Counted from the first letter of the stretch, positions 8,422 to 18,044 are shown. The stretch: 34,247 bases of DNA from Bacteroidales bacterium (GCA_003550725.1 PUKZ01000034.1:1-34247), one strand, 5' to 3'. The notes: generated by a model from the letters alone, not told the origin. Program-made: numbers and translations.

Positions 8422-10938
8422 TCACTCCTGATAATAAACTCTTTTAACTCTTGCCGATACATTGGTCAATATCTCATAAGGTATGGTATCTAGTGTTTTA
8501 GCCAAATCACTTATAGTATTTTTTTCACCAAAGATTGTTACCTCATCACCTTCTTTAACATCAATTCCGGTAATGTCAATCATACACATATCCATACAAA
8601 TATTCCCTATTATAGGAACCTTTATACCCTTAACTATTAAACTGCCCTTACCGTTGCCCAGTTTACGATTTAAACCGTCTGCATATCCTACCGGAACAAT
8701 ACCGATAGTGGTTTTTTGGTTTACTTTACCTTTTAAGCTATAACCTACAGCATCTCCTTTATCGACGGTCCTTATTTGCGATATTACTGATTTAAAGGTA
8801 CTGACATTTTTAAGAATAGGTTGTACTTTAGTATCAGCAGTTATTCCATAAAGTCCGATACCAAGCCTAACCATATCCATATGAGCTTCAGGGAATCTTG
8901 TAATAGCAGCAGAATTACAGATATGCCTTAAAAACTTATATCCAAGAATTTTTTCTATCTTATCACAAATGGTTGTAAACAAGTATAATTGTTTTTTTGT
9001 AAAAAAGTCAAAAAAATGTTCATCACTTGCAGCAAAATGTGAAAATACTGATTGTACCATTACTGACTTATTGTCTCTCAATTTTTCAGCTAAAACATAA
9101 ACATCTTTAGGATCAAAGCCAAGCCTGTGCATTCCTGTATCAATCTTCACATGTATTTTGAGTGGATTTTGCTCAGAAATAAAATTGCTCTGTTTACAAC
9201 CTTCCAATATATTATTCAAAAGCCTGAAGTTATAAATTTCGGGTTCGAGGTTATATTTAAACAAACCTTCAAAACTTTGAGCTTCGGGATTCATGACCAT
9301 AACAGGTGTACTAATTCCTGCCTTTCTAAGTTCTTTTCCCTCATCACCGTATGCAACTGCAAGGTAATCAGCATTGTGATATTGCAGCATACTAGCTGTT
9401 TCGTAACTACCACTGCCATATCCAAAAGCCTTTACCATAATCATAATTTTTACATCAGGTTTTAAAAATGACTTATACACATTCATATTGTGTACAATTG
9501 AATCGAGATTGATCTCAAGAATAGTTTGATGATCTTTTAACTGGAGTGTATTTATGATTTTTTCAAACCCAAATACGCGTGCGCCCTTCACCAATATAGC
9601 CTGATTTTGGAATGTTTTAAAGTCATGGTTTTCTAAAAAATCATCTGTATTATTATAAAAACATTTATTAATTTTAAAAAGATCTGATTGTGCTGATATT
9701 CTTGGACCAATACCAATAAGTTGTCCTGTATCCTTCTCCTTAAGAAGGTTTGCAACCTCACCATATAAAATATTGTCATCCTTGCCGGTTTGTAATATAT
9801 CAGAAAGTATCAATGTTTTCTTTTCATATTGATGCTGTGTGGCTAAAAAATCCAATGCTAATCCAAGGGAATTCACATCAGAGTTGTAACTGTCGTTTAT
9901 CAATATGCAATTATTTATGCCATGCTTAAGCTCCATACGCATTGCTACGGGTTGCAAAGCATTAATTAGATTTTTTATCAGCTGTTTTTCATAGTTTAAT
10001 ATTAACATTGTTGCTATACAATGTATTGAATTTTCGACTGAAGCATAATCAGTAAAAGGAAGGTCGATTGAAAAAATATCATCATTTCTTCTTAATTCAA
10101 GGAATGTTGATTTCTTGTGTTTGTTTATTTTCAATACCTGCAGCTCATAACCACTATTTATTGACCATGGAAATAGTTTTACTTCAGGATGATCTTTTGC
10201 CCAATGATATATCTCTTCACAAACATCCTTATGGTCGGCACAAAATACCAAAGTACTTACTTTATCAAATAAATCAAGCTTTTCGATTATTTTTTCTTTA
10301 CGGCTTAAAAAACCTTCATCATGTGCCGGACCAATATTTGAAAAAATTCCTATTGTTGGATTTATTATCTTTTGAAGTTTTTTCATTTCGCCTGTTTTCG
10401 AAATACCTGCTTCAAAAACTCCAATATCATGATCTTTATTTATTTGCCATACCGACAGGGGCACACCTATTTGAGAGTTGTAGCTTTTTGGATTTTTTAC
10501 CACACTATTGTCATAAGAAAGCAGTTGACCCAGCCATTCTTTGATAATGGTTTTTCCGTTGCTGCCTGTAATACCTATTATCGGGATATTATATTGGCTA
10601 CGATGATATGCTGCAATGTTTTGTAAGCTCTCAAGTGTATTTTTTACAACAATAAATGCTATTTCTTCCATCTCTTTGGCAAAAGCAGGTACTTTTGACA
10701 CAACAAAACAAGTTACACCTTTTCTTATCAATTCTTTAATATAAAGATGCCCATCATTTTTATTTGATTCAATAGCAAAAAAAACAGTAGTTGCAGGAAA
10801 CACTAATCGCCTGCTATCTGTTAAAAGATGTTCTATCTTTTTATTAATGTCAGGCTTATTAAAAAGTTGTCCTTTGACTATCTTTAATAAGCAACCGATA
10901 GTATATACCTGTTCACCGTTCATATTTTGAAAGCTCAA
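8422..10938 (-). CDS. murF: Bifunctional UDP-MurNAc-tripeptide:D-Ala-D-Ala ligase / alanine racemase
   Basis: 838 residues, a fusion of two cell-wall enzymes known from Bacteroidota. Residues ~1-465 are MurF, which ligates D-Ala-D-Ala to UDP-MurNAc-tripeptide: DGHLYIKELIRKG near residue 63, ATP loop GITGSNGKT (122-130) and the central FEAGISKTGEM. Residues ~470-838 are a fold-type III alanine racemase: PLP lysine in MVKAFGYGSG (Lys503), VKIDTGMHRLGF, MVRLGIGLYG, the second catalytic Tyr in AVGYSLKG (Tyr733), GYADGLNR and GNICMDM. The fusion links making D-Ala to adding D-Ala-D-Ala. It follows pdxA by 11 bp; PdxA belongs to PLP synthesis and Alr uses PLP. Confidence 0.96.
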   Translation of the reverse strand: MSFQNMNGEQVYTIGCLLKIVKGQLFNKPDINKKIEHLLTDSRRLVFPATTVFFAIESNKNDGHLYIKELIRKGVTCFVVSKVPAFAKEMEEIAFIVVKNTLESLQNIAAYHRSQYNIPIIGITGSNGKTIIKEWLGQLLSYDNSVVKNPKSYNSQIGVPLSVWQINKDHDIGVFEAGISKTGEMKKLQKIINPTIGIFSNIGPAHDEGFLSRKEKIIEKLDLFDKVSTLVFCADHKDVCEEIYHWAKDHPEVKLFPWSINSGYELQVLKINKHKKSTFLELRRNDDIFSIDLPFTDYASVENSIHCIATMLILNYEKQLIKNLINALQPVAMRMELKHGINNCILINDSYNSDVNSLGLALDFLATQHQYEKKTLILSDILQTGKDDNILYGEVANLLKEKDTGQLIGIGPRISAQSDLFKINKCFYNNTDDFLENHDFKTFQNQAILVKGARVFGFEKIINTLQLKDHQTILEINLDSIVHNMNVYKSFLKPDVKIMIMVKAFGYGSGSYETASMLQYHNADYLAVAYGDEGKELRKAGISTPVMVMNPEAQSFEGLFKYNLEPEIYNFRLLNNILEGCKQSNFISEQNPLKIHVKIDTGMHRLGFDPKDVYVLAEKLRDNKSVMVQSVFSHFAASDEHFFDFFTKKQLYLFTTICDKIEKILGYKFLRHICNSAAITRFPEAHMDMVRLGIGLYGITADTKVQPILKNVSTFKSVISQIRTVDKGDAVGYSLKGKVNQKTTIGIVPVGYADGLNRKLGNGKGSLIVKGIKVPIIGNICMDMCMIDITGIDVKEGDEVTIFGEKNTISDLAKTLDTIPYEILTNVSARVKRVYYQE

Positions 10939-10949
10939 ATAACATTTTC

Positions 10950-12110
10950 TTATTCAGGGGTATCATCGTTATAATTATCATTTAAATCCTGTAAAAGCTT
11001 GTTATCGTTATCGTTATCATTATCATCTTCCAAAGCAGTAACTGTCAGCGGATTGGAGGTGATCACTTCATATGTTTTCCGGTTACGATAAGAATCAACC
11101 GCCAAATACATTGCCTGAAGTAAAGCATCATGAGCAGCAATGTTTTTTCCTGCAATATCAAAAGCAGTTCCGTGTGCAGGTGATGTTCTAATAATTGGTA
11201 ACCCGGCGGTAAAATTCACACCACTCTTAAAAGAGAGAGCTTTAAAAGGTATAAGCCCCTGATCATGATACATTGCCAGTATTCCATCAAAATCACGGAA
11301 AGTTGCAGATCCGAAAAATCCATCAGCAGGATAAGGACCGAAGCAAAGAATTCCTTCATCAAAAGCTTTCTTTATTGCCGGGATAATAACCTTTTCCTCT
11401 TCATCACCAATAAGCCCCATATCACCTGCATGTGGATTAAGACCCAGAATGGCAATCTTTGGTTTGAGAATAGAGAAATCTTTAATTAAAGACTGATTTA
11501 ATACTCTAACCTTCTTCAAAATCAACTCTTCTGTTATCGCAGAAGAAATATTTTTAACCGGAACATGCCCGGTAATCACTCCTATCCTGAAATCCTGGCT
11601 TATCATTAGCATCAGATAGTCATCAACATCAAACTTTTGTGCCAGATATTCAGTATGCCCGGGGAAATTAAAACTTTTACTTTGCATATTTTTTTTATTA
11701 ATAGGAGCTGTAACCAATGCATCAATTAACCCATTCTTTAAATCTTCAATGGCTTTTTCTAATGCGATATATGCAATCTCTCCGGCAATCTCGGTACAAT
11801 GTCCCAGGTCAATTTTTATCTCATGCGAATAAACATTAATCAAATTAGCTTTATTATCCTGAGCTTTATTAACCGATTTTATAATATTAAAATGAAAGTC
11901 AGAAAAATTAAGGGTTTTACGATAATAAGAAGCTACTTTTGAAGAACCATAAACTACTGGTGTAATAAAATCCAATATCCGGGAATCTGACAAAGCTTTC
12001 ATTATTATTTCATAACTAATACTATTAACATCACCATGAGTTATTCCCAATTTTACAGGAGGTTTATTTTCAATTTGATTTTCAGATTGATTTTCAATTT
12101 GGTTTTTCAT
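10950..12110 (-). CDS. pdxA: 4-hydroxythreonine-4-phosphate dehydrogenase
   Basis: 386 residues. PdxA oxidises 4-phosphohydroxy-L-threonine in the DXP-dependent route to pyridoxal phosphate. Seen: KLGITHGDVNSISYEII, TAPINKKNM, FPGHTEYLA (metal His152), GLNPHAGD (His227), MYHDQGLIPFK (His282) and the SPAHGTAFDIAGK C-terminal signature. All three metal ligands are intact. Two low-complexity tails flank the enzyme core: an N-terminal NQIENQSENQIEN from three 12-bp repeats, and an acidic C-terminal DDNDNDNDN from a hexanucleotide repeat. No internal Met offers a shorter start, so the N-terminal tail seems to be translated. It heads the pdxA/murF-alr pair. Confidence 0.94.
   Translation of the reverse strand: MKNQIENQSENQIENKPPVKLGITHGDVNSISYEIIMKALSDSRILDFITPVVYGSSKVASYYRKTLNFSDFHFNIIKSVNKAQDNKANLINVYSHEIKIDLGHCTEIAGEIAYIALEKAIEDLKNGLIDALVTAPINKKNMQSKSFNFPGHTEYLAQKFDVDDYLMLMISQDFRIGVITGHVPVKNISSAITEELILKKVRVLNQSLIKDFSILKPKIAILGLNPHAGDMGLIGDEEEKVIIPAIKKAFDEGILCFGPYPADGFFGSATFRDFDGILAMYHDQGLIPFKALSFKSGVNFTAGLPIIRTSPAHGTAFDIAGKNIAAHDALLQAMYLAVDSYRNRKTYEVITSNPLTVTALEDDNDNDNDNKLLQDLNDNYNDDTPE
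11001..11027 (-). repeat. Hexanucleotide repeat in the 3' part of pdxA
   Basis: GTTATC occurs three times in a row, then ATTATC and ATC. On the coding strand it gives alternating Asp and Asn. Unit length is 6 bp, so slippage changes the protein by two residues and stays in frame. Confidence 0.8.
12066..12101 (-). repeat. Three 12-bp repeats at the 5' end of pdxA
   Basis: Units ATTTTCAATTTG (12066-12077), ATTTTCAGATTG (12078-12089) and ATTTTCAATTTG (12090-12101). The outer two are identical and the middle one differs at two bases. They encode QIEN, QSEN and QIEN. Confidence 0.85.
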
Positions 12111-12305
12111 AAAAAATAATCTTTTTTAAAGACAATTTAGTCAAGTTTATTATTATATCTATTTTATATTACGTTATGATTAGGTGTATAACTTTGAACG
12201 CATAACTAATTTATTTGCGCTGCCATATACAAATTATTCACATTTGTGTTCTTGTATATTTTTCCGGTCATTTGTCTCTTTATTTAAAAACTTAGCATGT
12301 AATTG

Positions 12306-13751
12306 TTACTTACTATCCATTTGCATATTTTTAATAAATCTGTAGAGCAATCTTACACCAACGCCACTTGCACCTTTTCCAAGGTATGATTCTTTTTGCT
12401 CCATGTATGCCATACCGGCTATATCAAGATGTATCCAGGGATAATTGACAAAGTGTTTCAGAAATTTACCGGCAGTTATTGCGCCTGCATTATTACTTTT
12501 TCCAATATTTCTTATATCTGCAATATCTGATTCTATTTCTTTATCATATTCCTCCCAAAAAGGTAACTGAGCAATTCGTTCATAAACTTCCATACCGGAT
12601 TTTTTGAGATCGTTCAATTGATTTTCGGCATCTGATTCAACGGCAACAATACCATATTTTCCTATTGCACGGGTAGCTGAGCCGGTAAGAGTAGCCACAT
12701 CAATAACCAGTGATGGATCAAATTTTGACGCATAGCAGAGGGCATCGGCTAAAATAAGGCGTCCTTCAGCATCAGTGTTAAGAACTTCTACCGTTACATT
12801 ATTGCTCATTTTAATAATATCTCCCGGAGCCAGGGCATCACTTCCGGGTTGATTGTCAGTAGCAGGAATAAGGCCTATAACATGAATGGGCAATTTTGAT
12901 TTTGCAATTGCATAAATTGCAGCAAAAACAGCAGCACCCCCTGCCATATCGGCTTTCATATCTTCCATTGCCGAAGGTGGCTTTAAACTAAGTCCACCGG
13001 TATCAAAAACAATACCTTTTCCAACAAAAACAACAGGTTTATGGTTTTTATAATTCTCCGGCTTCCATTCAAGCTGAATAAAAGCAGGGTCATTTGTGCT
13101 GCCACGATTCACAGCTATAATACCTGCCATCCTTAATGATGCAATTTGAGTCTTGCTAAAAACCCTGGTTTTTACCCCCAAAGGATTGATCAATTGAGTA
13201 ATCCTATTTGCAAAATCCTTCGATTGCAGCTCTTGTAAGGGAGTATTCACCAAATCACGACAGTGGTAAACTGCTTCGGTAACCGATTTAAGTTCATCAA
13301 TATCCTGATTGGTAAAAATACCTCCCGTAAAACTAATTTTTTGAATATAATCAGGCTTTTCCTTGCTCTTATATTGCGAAAATTTATAATTACCCAAAAT
13401 CATCCCTTCGGCAAAAGCAGTTAATAAGCCTATATCGATATTGATTCCATTTAAAATTACAGATTTTTGTTTGTGACGATTTAAAAAACCTGCAGTTTTA
13501 TCACCCTCCTTCCTGACAAACTCAAGTGTTTGATAAACAGATGATTTATCTTGTATGAAAAAAATAATTTGATAATGTGTAAGACGGTTAAAAGAAAAAT
13601 ATTGCTTTTTTTCTTTTTTAAGCTTATCTAATATAAAATTCTTTTCCTGATTACTAATATGGCAGTTGTCAAGTGAATCTTTATTTTTTATTAAAAACAC
13701 AATATTCTCTTTATCAGTAAGCTTGTCAGTAAGTTGCAATTCAATATCCAT
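12306..13751 (-). CDS. pepA: Leucyl aminopeptidase, M17 family
   Basis: 481 residues. M17 aminopeptidases use two metal ions to release N-terminal residues from peptides in the cytosol. The C-terminal catalytic domain (~165-475) has the full set: VGKGIVFDTGGLSLK (Lys245, Asp250, Lys257), MKADMAGGAAV (Asp268), and the NTDAEGRL signature at 325-332 with Asp327, Glu329 and Arg331. Further family segments are DVATLTGSATRAIG, DIADIRNIGKSNNAGAITAGKFL and WIHLDIAGMA. The N-terminal ~160 residues are poorly conserved, as is usual. A TAACTTTG box lies 18-25 bp upstream of the ATG. It is followed by a 195-bp gap before pdxA. Confidence 0.95.
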   Translation of the reverse strand: MDIELQLTDKLTDKENIVFLIKNKDSLDNCHISNQEKNFILDKLKKEKKQYFSFNRLTHYQIIFFIQDKSSVYQTLEFVRKEGDKTAGFLNRHKQKSVILNGINIDIGLLTAFAEGMILGNYKFSQYKSKEKPDYIQKISFTGGIFTNQDIDELKSVTEAVYHCRDLVNTPLQELQSKDFANRITQLINPLGVKTRVFSKTQIASLRMAGIIAVNRGSTNDPAFIQLEWKPENYKNHKPVVFVGKGIVFDTGGLSLKPPSAMEDMKADMAGGAAVFAAIYAIAKSKLPIHVIGLIPATDNQPGSDALAPGDIIKMSNNVTVEVLNTDAEGRLILADALCYASKFDPSLVIDVATLTGSATRAIGKYGIVAVESDAENQLNDLKKSGMEVYERIAQLPFWEEYDKEIESDIADIRNIGKSNNAGAITAGKFLKHFVNYPWIHLDIAGMAYMEQKESYLGKGASGVGVRLLYRFIKNMQMDSK

Positions 13752-13768
13752 AATTCAAATTTTTGCAT

Positions 13769-13776
13769 CAAAGTTA
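13769..13776 (-). promoter_or_regulatory. -7 box of pepA
   Basis: On the minus strand this reads TAACTTTG (TAnnTTTG), placing the start of transcription about 10 nt before the ATG at 13751. No TTG is found at the right -33 distance, so the call rests on the -7 box alone. Confidence 0.4.
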
Positions 13777-13922
13777 TAAATAATTTGAGCAAAATGCAGA
13801 CTAAATATCACTTTGCTGGTATTTTTATAACAATATAAATATAAATTTAATAAATATCTATAAGATTTATTTTCAAAAGCCTCCGGCCATATTTATAAAA
13901 AATAATACAATAATTTGTTAAA

Positions 13923-14843
13923 TCAGTAACCAAAAGCGTGATTTTTTTCATCATCAATGATTTGCTTGATATTTTCATTGCTGATATTATCGCTATATAA
14001 AAGCAGGTCTACCTGTTTGTTCGATAATAATTCATAAACATCGTGTCTGATAAATTTAATATTAACTGATTCAGGATTTAAGTTCTGTTTCAGGCCTTTT
14101 TCAAGGATGTTTATCTTGGCTTTATGGCCTGTAAAATATCTGAAACACTCGGCAGCATGATACAACAACCAGCGATGCCCGTCAATAAAAGTAAAAATAT
14201 TATTGTTGTTTTTCTGTTTTTGACCATATATTGCATCAAGCAAAACCAATCCGGGTTTTATATTTTCATTTTTTAACGGCCATATCCCCGGAAGCAGAGC
14301 CATAACAGCTATATCAAAGCTGTTTATGTTTGCAACAGCATCATTTATATCAAGGTATTCACACCCATATCTCTGAGCAATATCGCGGGCTTTTAAAATA
14401 GTTCTGTTGGTTAATGTAACATCTGCTCCTGAATTAATTAATCCGTATGTTGCAGCTTTTCCTGCTCCACCTGCACCAAAAACAATACACTTTTTATTAT
14501 TCAACTCTGCTACCTTTTCAGAAAGAGCCCCTATAACTCCAAAAGGGTCAGTATTATAGCCTGTTAGGAAACCATTATGATTAATTATTGTATTTACGGC
14601 TCCAATATTTTTAGCTTCACCGGATAACTCATCAAGATGAGGTAAAACAGCTTCCTTAAATGGCGAAGTGATATTACTACCTGATAAGTTCAGATCACGG
14701 ATTGTTTTTACTACTTGTGCACCTGTATCAACTAAAACACGTGTGTAGAAATAATTGAACCCGGCATTATAGAAGCCATAATTGAAAATTTGAGGACTTT
14801 TGCTATGCAAAACAGGTTTACCAAAAACTGCAAAATATTTCAT
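13923..14843 (-). CDS. aroE: Shikimate dehydrogenase family protein with C-terminal extension
   Basis: 306 residues. Shikimate dehydrogenase reduces 3-dehydroshikimate with NADPH in the chorismate pathway. Seen: the shikimate-binding KPVLHSKSPQIFN (Ser14, Ser16), SNITSPFKEAV with catalytic Lys63, IGAVNT, GYNTDPFG with catalytic Asp99, the nucleotide loop VFGAGGAGKAATYGL (122-134) and the NRT after the second strand. In the C-terminal substrate helix the usual Gln (GMLVxQA in the family) is His229 (DGHRWLLYHAA). About 60 residues follow the expected end (from ~242); I recognise no domain in them. It is a shikimate dehydrogenase or a quinate/shikimate paralogue. It lies between upp and pepA with gaps of 163 and 171 bp, so it is probably its own unit. 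Confidence 0.82.
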   Translation of the reverse strand: MKYFAVFGKPVLHSKSPQIFNYGFYNAGFNYFYTRVLVDTGAQVVKTIRDLNLSGSNITSPFKEAVLPHLDELSGEAKNIGAVNTIINHNGFLTGYNTDPFGVIGALSEKVAELNNKKCIVFGAGGAGKAATYGLINSGADVTLTNRTILKARDIAQRYGCEYLDINDAVANINSFDIAVMALLPGIWPLKNENIKPGLVLLDAIYGQKQKNNNNIFTFIDGHRWLLYHAAECFRYFTGHKAKINILEKGLKQNLNPESVNIKFIRHDVYELLSNKQVDLLLYSDNISNENIKQIIDDEKNHAFGY

Positions 14844-15006
14844 ATATTATCAACTATATAAACAAAACCTATCATTTATTTTTTATAGATTGTCATACTA
14901 TATAATTTGAAATACCCATATTACTATGTTGGAGAGATTTTTCTTTTAATTAATAAGAAACAAAAGGGTTTAAACAATAAATGACACTAGGATTTTTATT
15001 TAACTG

Positions 15007-15654
15007 TCATTTACTTCCAAAAGCCAGGTCACCGGCATCACCCAAACCAGGCACTATATAAGCTTTTGCAGTAAGTTCCTCATCAACTGCACCAACCCAT
15101 AGGGTAAATTTATCATTAACCAAATTTCTTTTAATGTATTCCAAACCTTCTACACTGGCAATAATAGTTACTATATGTGTATGAAGGGGTGTTCCTTTTT
15201 GTGTTAATTCCTTATATGCCAACTTCATAGATGAACCTGTGGCAATCATAGGATCTGATAATATCAGTATTTTGTCATCAAGCACAGGGCTGGAGGTATA
15301 TTCGATTTGCACATCAAACCTGTTATCTTTGCGATGTTTCCTATATGCCGAAACAAACGCATTTTCAGCCTTGTCAAAATAATTCAATATACCCTGATGC
15401 ATAGGAATCCCTGCTCTAAGTATAGTAGCAATCACAGGATTATTTTTGAGTACTTTACACTTGGCTATTCCCAGTGAAGTATTAATTTCTTTACTTTCCC
15501 ATTCCAGCACTTTACTTATTTCATAGGCAAATATTTCACCGGTTCTTTCCAAATTACGCCTGAAACGCATAGAATCCTTCTGTATTTCAGCATCACGGAT
15601 CTCAGCTATAAACTGATTAAGCAAAGAGTTGTTTTTTCCTAAAACATTTATCAT
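15007..15654 (-). CDS. upp: Uracil phosphoribosyltransferase
   Basis: 215 residues, typical of the family. It makes UMP from uracil and PRPP in pyrimidine salvage. Seen: the PRPP loop LSDPMIATGSS (132-142), ILRAGIPMHQG in the dimer/PRPP region, and the C-terminal uracil-binding segment IVPGLGDAGDLAFG (200-213). The start overlaps nothing and lies 11 bp after the upstream gene, so the two are probably cotranscribed. Confidence 0.96.
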   Translation of the reverse strand: MINVLGKNNSLLNQFIAEIRDAEIQKDSMRFRRNLERTGEIFAYEISKVLEWESKEINTSLGIAKCKVLKNNPVIATILRAGIPMHQGILNYFDKAENAFVSAYRKHRKDNRFDVQIEYTSSPVLDDKILILSDPMIATGSSMKLAYKELTQKGTPLHTHIVTIIASVEGLEYIKRNLVNDKFTLWVGAVDEELTAKAYIVPGLGDAGDLAFGSK

Positions 15655-15665
15655 TTTAGCTATTA

Positions 15666-16625
15666 TTAAATTGTACGTAAAAATAATGATTTTACTCTTT
15701 TGTAAAGATTAAAAATCGTTTTTAATAAAAAAGGCATGCGATTAATAATTAAACTTTGATAAGTTGTTTTTTTACTACCAAAGCTTTTATAAAAATAGGC
15801 TGTTCCCGGATGATTTGATCCCTCAAAATCAAGTATATATGATTTTTTAGAGTTCTTATATATAAAATCGTCAATTAATTTATTCATAGCACCGGTTTTT
15901 CTTGCTTCATCATTTGTAGCCGAAAACAAAAATATTATTCGCTTATGGCTCCTTACCATGATCATACCGGCACATAGTGTATTTGTTTCTGAATAAGCTG
16001 AATGAATGTCAGCAAGCCCTTTATACAAACTAGAATAGGCTATATGCTTTAGATTTTTGTAGTCTGCTCGGCTAATAGTATTTAACTGTCTGCCCCGGTT
16101 ATTTTTGAAAAGCTCAATAATTGATTCGGGATTTGAAGCACGGGTAAAAAACAAATTATTTTTTTCTGCCTTTTTAATGTTCCTTTTATTATTTGTAGAA
16201 TAATTTTTTTTTATTACGCTATACGGTTCAGCCAGGCTTAATTTAAAAGTTTGGTTAGTAATAGTTTTGTATTGTTTCGCTGGTGGTAAATAATTGTTTT
16301 CGTTTAAATTATAATCAACATATTTAAATTTCCCGGGAATTGCCTCTATAAATTCTTCCAAAAAACTGGTTTTAATTGGTTCAGTTGAAAAAACACCCAA
16401 CTGCTGAACAAATGCAGGCTGATAGATATAATTAATACCCATTTTTTTGCGGCATGGTAATGGCATAACGCTATCATAATCACCTTTTATTAAAGCATCC
16501 CAATAATTTGATGTTATATTCAGATACCAAGAGTAACCATAAATTATTCCGTTAATGGCATTATCTATGCATCTATCCCATTTCTCAAAATCTATTTCAT
16601 TATGTTTAAGATAACGTATTGTCAT
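15666..16625 (-). CDS. GNAT-fold (FemAB/BioF2-like) acyltransferase-like protein
   Basis: 319 residues, no signal peptide. The layout resembles the double GNAT-fold proteins annotated as Acetyltransf_6/BioF2-like. The N-terminal half runs MTIRYLKHNEIDFEKWDRCI through YIYQPAFVQQLGVFS. The C-terminal half contains NNKRNIKKAEKNNL, AGMIMVRSHKRIIFLFSATNDEARKTGAMNKLIDDFI and ILDFEGSNHPGTAYFYKSFG, a pattern common in this group. The substrate is unknown; relatives transfer amino-acyl or acetyl groups in cell-envelope synthesis. The next gene upstream encodes a polysaccharide deacetylase-like protein, which agrees with an envelope-sugar role. upp follows by 11 bp but is unrelated in function. Confidence 0.72.
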   Translation of the reverse strand: MTIRYLKHNEIDFEKWDRCIDNAINGIIYGYSWYLNITSNYWDALIKGDYDSVMPLPCRKKMGINYIYQPAFVQQLGVFSTEPIKTSFLEEFIEAIPGKFKYVDYNLNENNYLPPAKQYKTITNQTFKLSLAEPYSVIKKNYSTNNKRNIKKAEKNNLFFTRASNPESIIELFKNNRGRQLNTISRADYKNLKHIAYSSLYKGLADIHSAYSETNTLCAGMIMVRSHKRIIFLFSATNDEARKTGAMNKLIDDFIYKNSKKSYILDFEGSNHPGTAYFYKSFGSKKTTYQSLIINRMPFLLKTIFNLYKRVKSLFLRTI

Positions 16626-16715
16626 ATTTACAAGCTATAATAAAATAATTAAAAGTCTCTTATGTAATATTTATGGCTACTAAGAGCGAATACATTTTTA
16701 AAGCATCCATTTTAT

Positions 16716-18044
16716 TTATAATTTTCCGGCTTTTTTGGCAGCATAATCAAATATTTTCAAATAAAGTTCTTTCCATCCTTCCCATCTTCCGCAATCACAC
16801 AATGATTCATTGTGCCATAGAGAAATAAATGTTCCGTTTACATTATAAACTTCATCAATAAGTTTTTTTACTTTTTTTTCAGATGAGTTTATATCTAATC
16901 CCATATAATCTTTTAAAGACCCATCCATAACAATGAGTGGATTGACGATTATATTAGTAACTGTTTCGGTGGTCAGATCATAAAATAAAAACGGACTACA
17001 TATACTTGCCCTGAATCCGGTATGTGATGCAAAGCCCATTGTAAAATCATTTATAATACCCTCATCCATTAACCTGTGATAAGTAAATGGCAAATGAAGC
17101 TTTAAAAAATGCTGCCTGCTATCTTTAATTTCCCTGTTTAATATTGATGAAAGACGCCATATTTCTTGTTTAAGTTTTAAGGAGTTTTTATTTGAATCAT
17201 AGGATGGATGAATACCCGCTATTGAATAATCGCTAAGCTTTTTGATAAGGTTTTGATAAACAACATTATAAGCCGAGTGATTTTTATCATTTATACTATA
17301 ATCACCTACTAAAAAAAAGTAATAAGGCTTTATTTCAAATTCTTTGTGCAATTTAAGCTGAAATGAATAAGTATCAAAGGGGTCATTTTCTTTTCCTAAA
17401 ATAACTCTTGTTCGTTTATTTATACTCTTAAGATCTCTCTTTATAATAGAATTAATATACCCTGCCAAAGTTCTAAAAAAACCTTTTCCTTTATAAGCAT
17501 AAGCTATATCAATATCATATGTAGGAATAAAAGAAAATTCATTGTACTTGTAGGGTTCAATAAAAGGGAATTTTTTATTTATCAAATTTTTTACCATGAT
17601 TGCATAATGATTTACCACAGGTTTTTCCAAAAAACCTGATTTAAATGCAAGGCTTTGATCAGCTTCAAACCTGCCATGAATATCCTTGGTATGAGGAAGG
17701 TATTCTTCGTATCTGCTGACAAAATAAAAGGCCGCTGCAAAAGGATCAAACGGTAAAATATTTTCTAAGCTTCCGGTATTAAAAATTGTATATACGTTTT
17801 CATGTAATACCGGCTTGGGATTATGAGGCTTAATACCTTTTTCATCAAGCAGATCTTTAGCAAAGAAAAATAATTCACTATCATCAAGTGGTTGCTTGGA
17901 ATAGTTGATTTTTGAACCTTTATAATTGAGATAATATTCAGAATTATCTGTGATTTCATACTTATATCCGCACAGATTATTTATAATTAAATCAAAAATA
18001 TATCTTTTTCTTTTCGATATTTTTGGTGTATAAATCAGTAACAT
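16716..18044 (-). CDS. Polysaccharide deacetylase family protein
   Basis: 442 residues, cytoplasmic by sequence. The N-terminal ~150 residues look like the DUF7033-type domain that precedes the deacetylase fold in Bacteroidota proteins (FDPFAAAFYFVSRYEEYL, then HGRFEADQSLAFKSGFLEKPVVN). The NodB-like fold follows with FIPTYDIDIAYAYKGKG (the Asp-x-Asp motif, ~175) and AGIHPSYDSN (the His-x-Ser metal motif), ending in FISLWHNESLCDCGRWEGW. Members typically act on acetylated sugars, but no substrate is shown here. The GNAT-fold gene lies 90 bp downstream. radC ends 69 bp upstream, so readthrough is possible. Confidence 0.82.
   Translation of the reverse strand: MLLIYTPKISKRKRYIFDLIINNLCGYKYEITDNSEYYLNYKGSKINYSKQPLDDSELFFFAKDLLDEKGIKPHNPKPVLHENVYTIFNTGSLENILPFDPFAAAFYFVSRYEEYLPHTKDIHGRFEADQSLAFKSGFLEKPVVNHYAIMVKNLINKKFPFIEPYKYNEFSFIPTYDIDIAYAYKGKGFFRTLAGYINSIIKRDLKSINKRTRVILGKENDPFDTYSFQLKLHKEFEIKPYYFFLVGDYSINDKNHSAYNVVYQNLIKKLSDYSIAGIHPSYDSNKNSLKLKQEIWRLSSILNREIKDSRQHFLKLHLPFTYHRLMDEGIINDFTMGFASHTGFRASICSPFLFYDLTTETVTNIIVNPLIVMDGSLKDYMGLDINSSEKKVKKLIDEVYNVNGTFISLWHNESLCDCGRWEGWKELYLKIFDYAAKKAGKL

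Noticed and set aside
10068-10544. 158-codon open frame on the + strand inside murF-alr
   Set aside because: Antisense to conserved MurF motifs; no recognisable protein.
12189-12196. TAACTTTG on the + strand between pdxA and pepA
   Set aside because: No gene on the + strand follows; chance match in AT-rich DNA.
12225-12259. 8-bp inverted repeat ATATACAA / TTGTATAT between pepA and pdxA
   Set aside because: A/T-rich, 19-nt loop, and no T tract in the direction of the genes; not enough for a terminator call.
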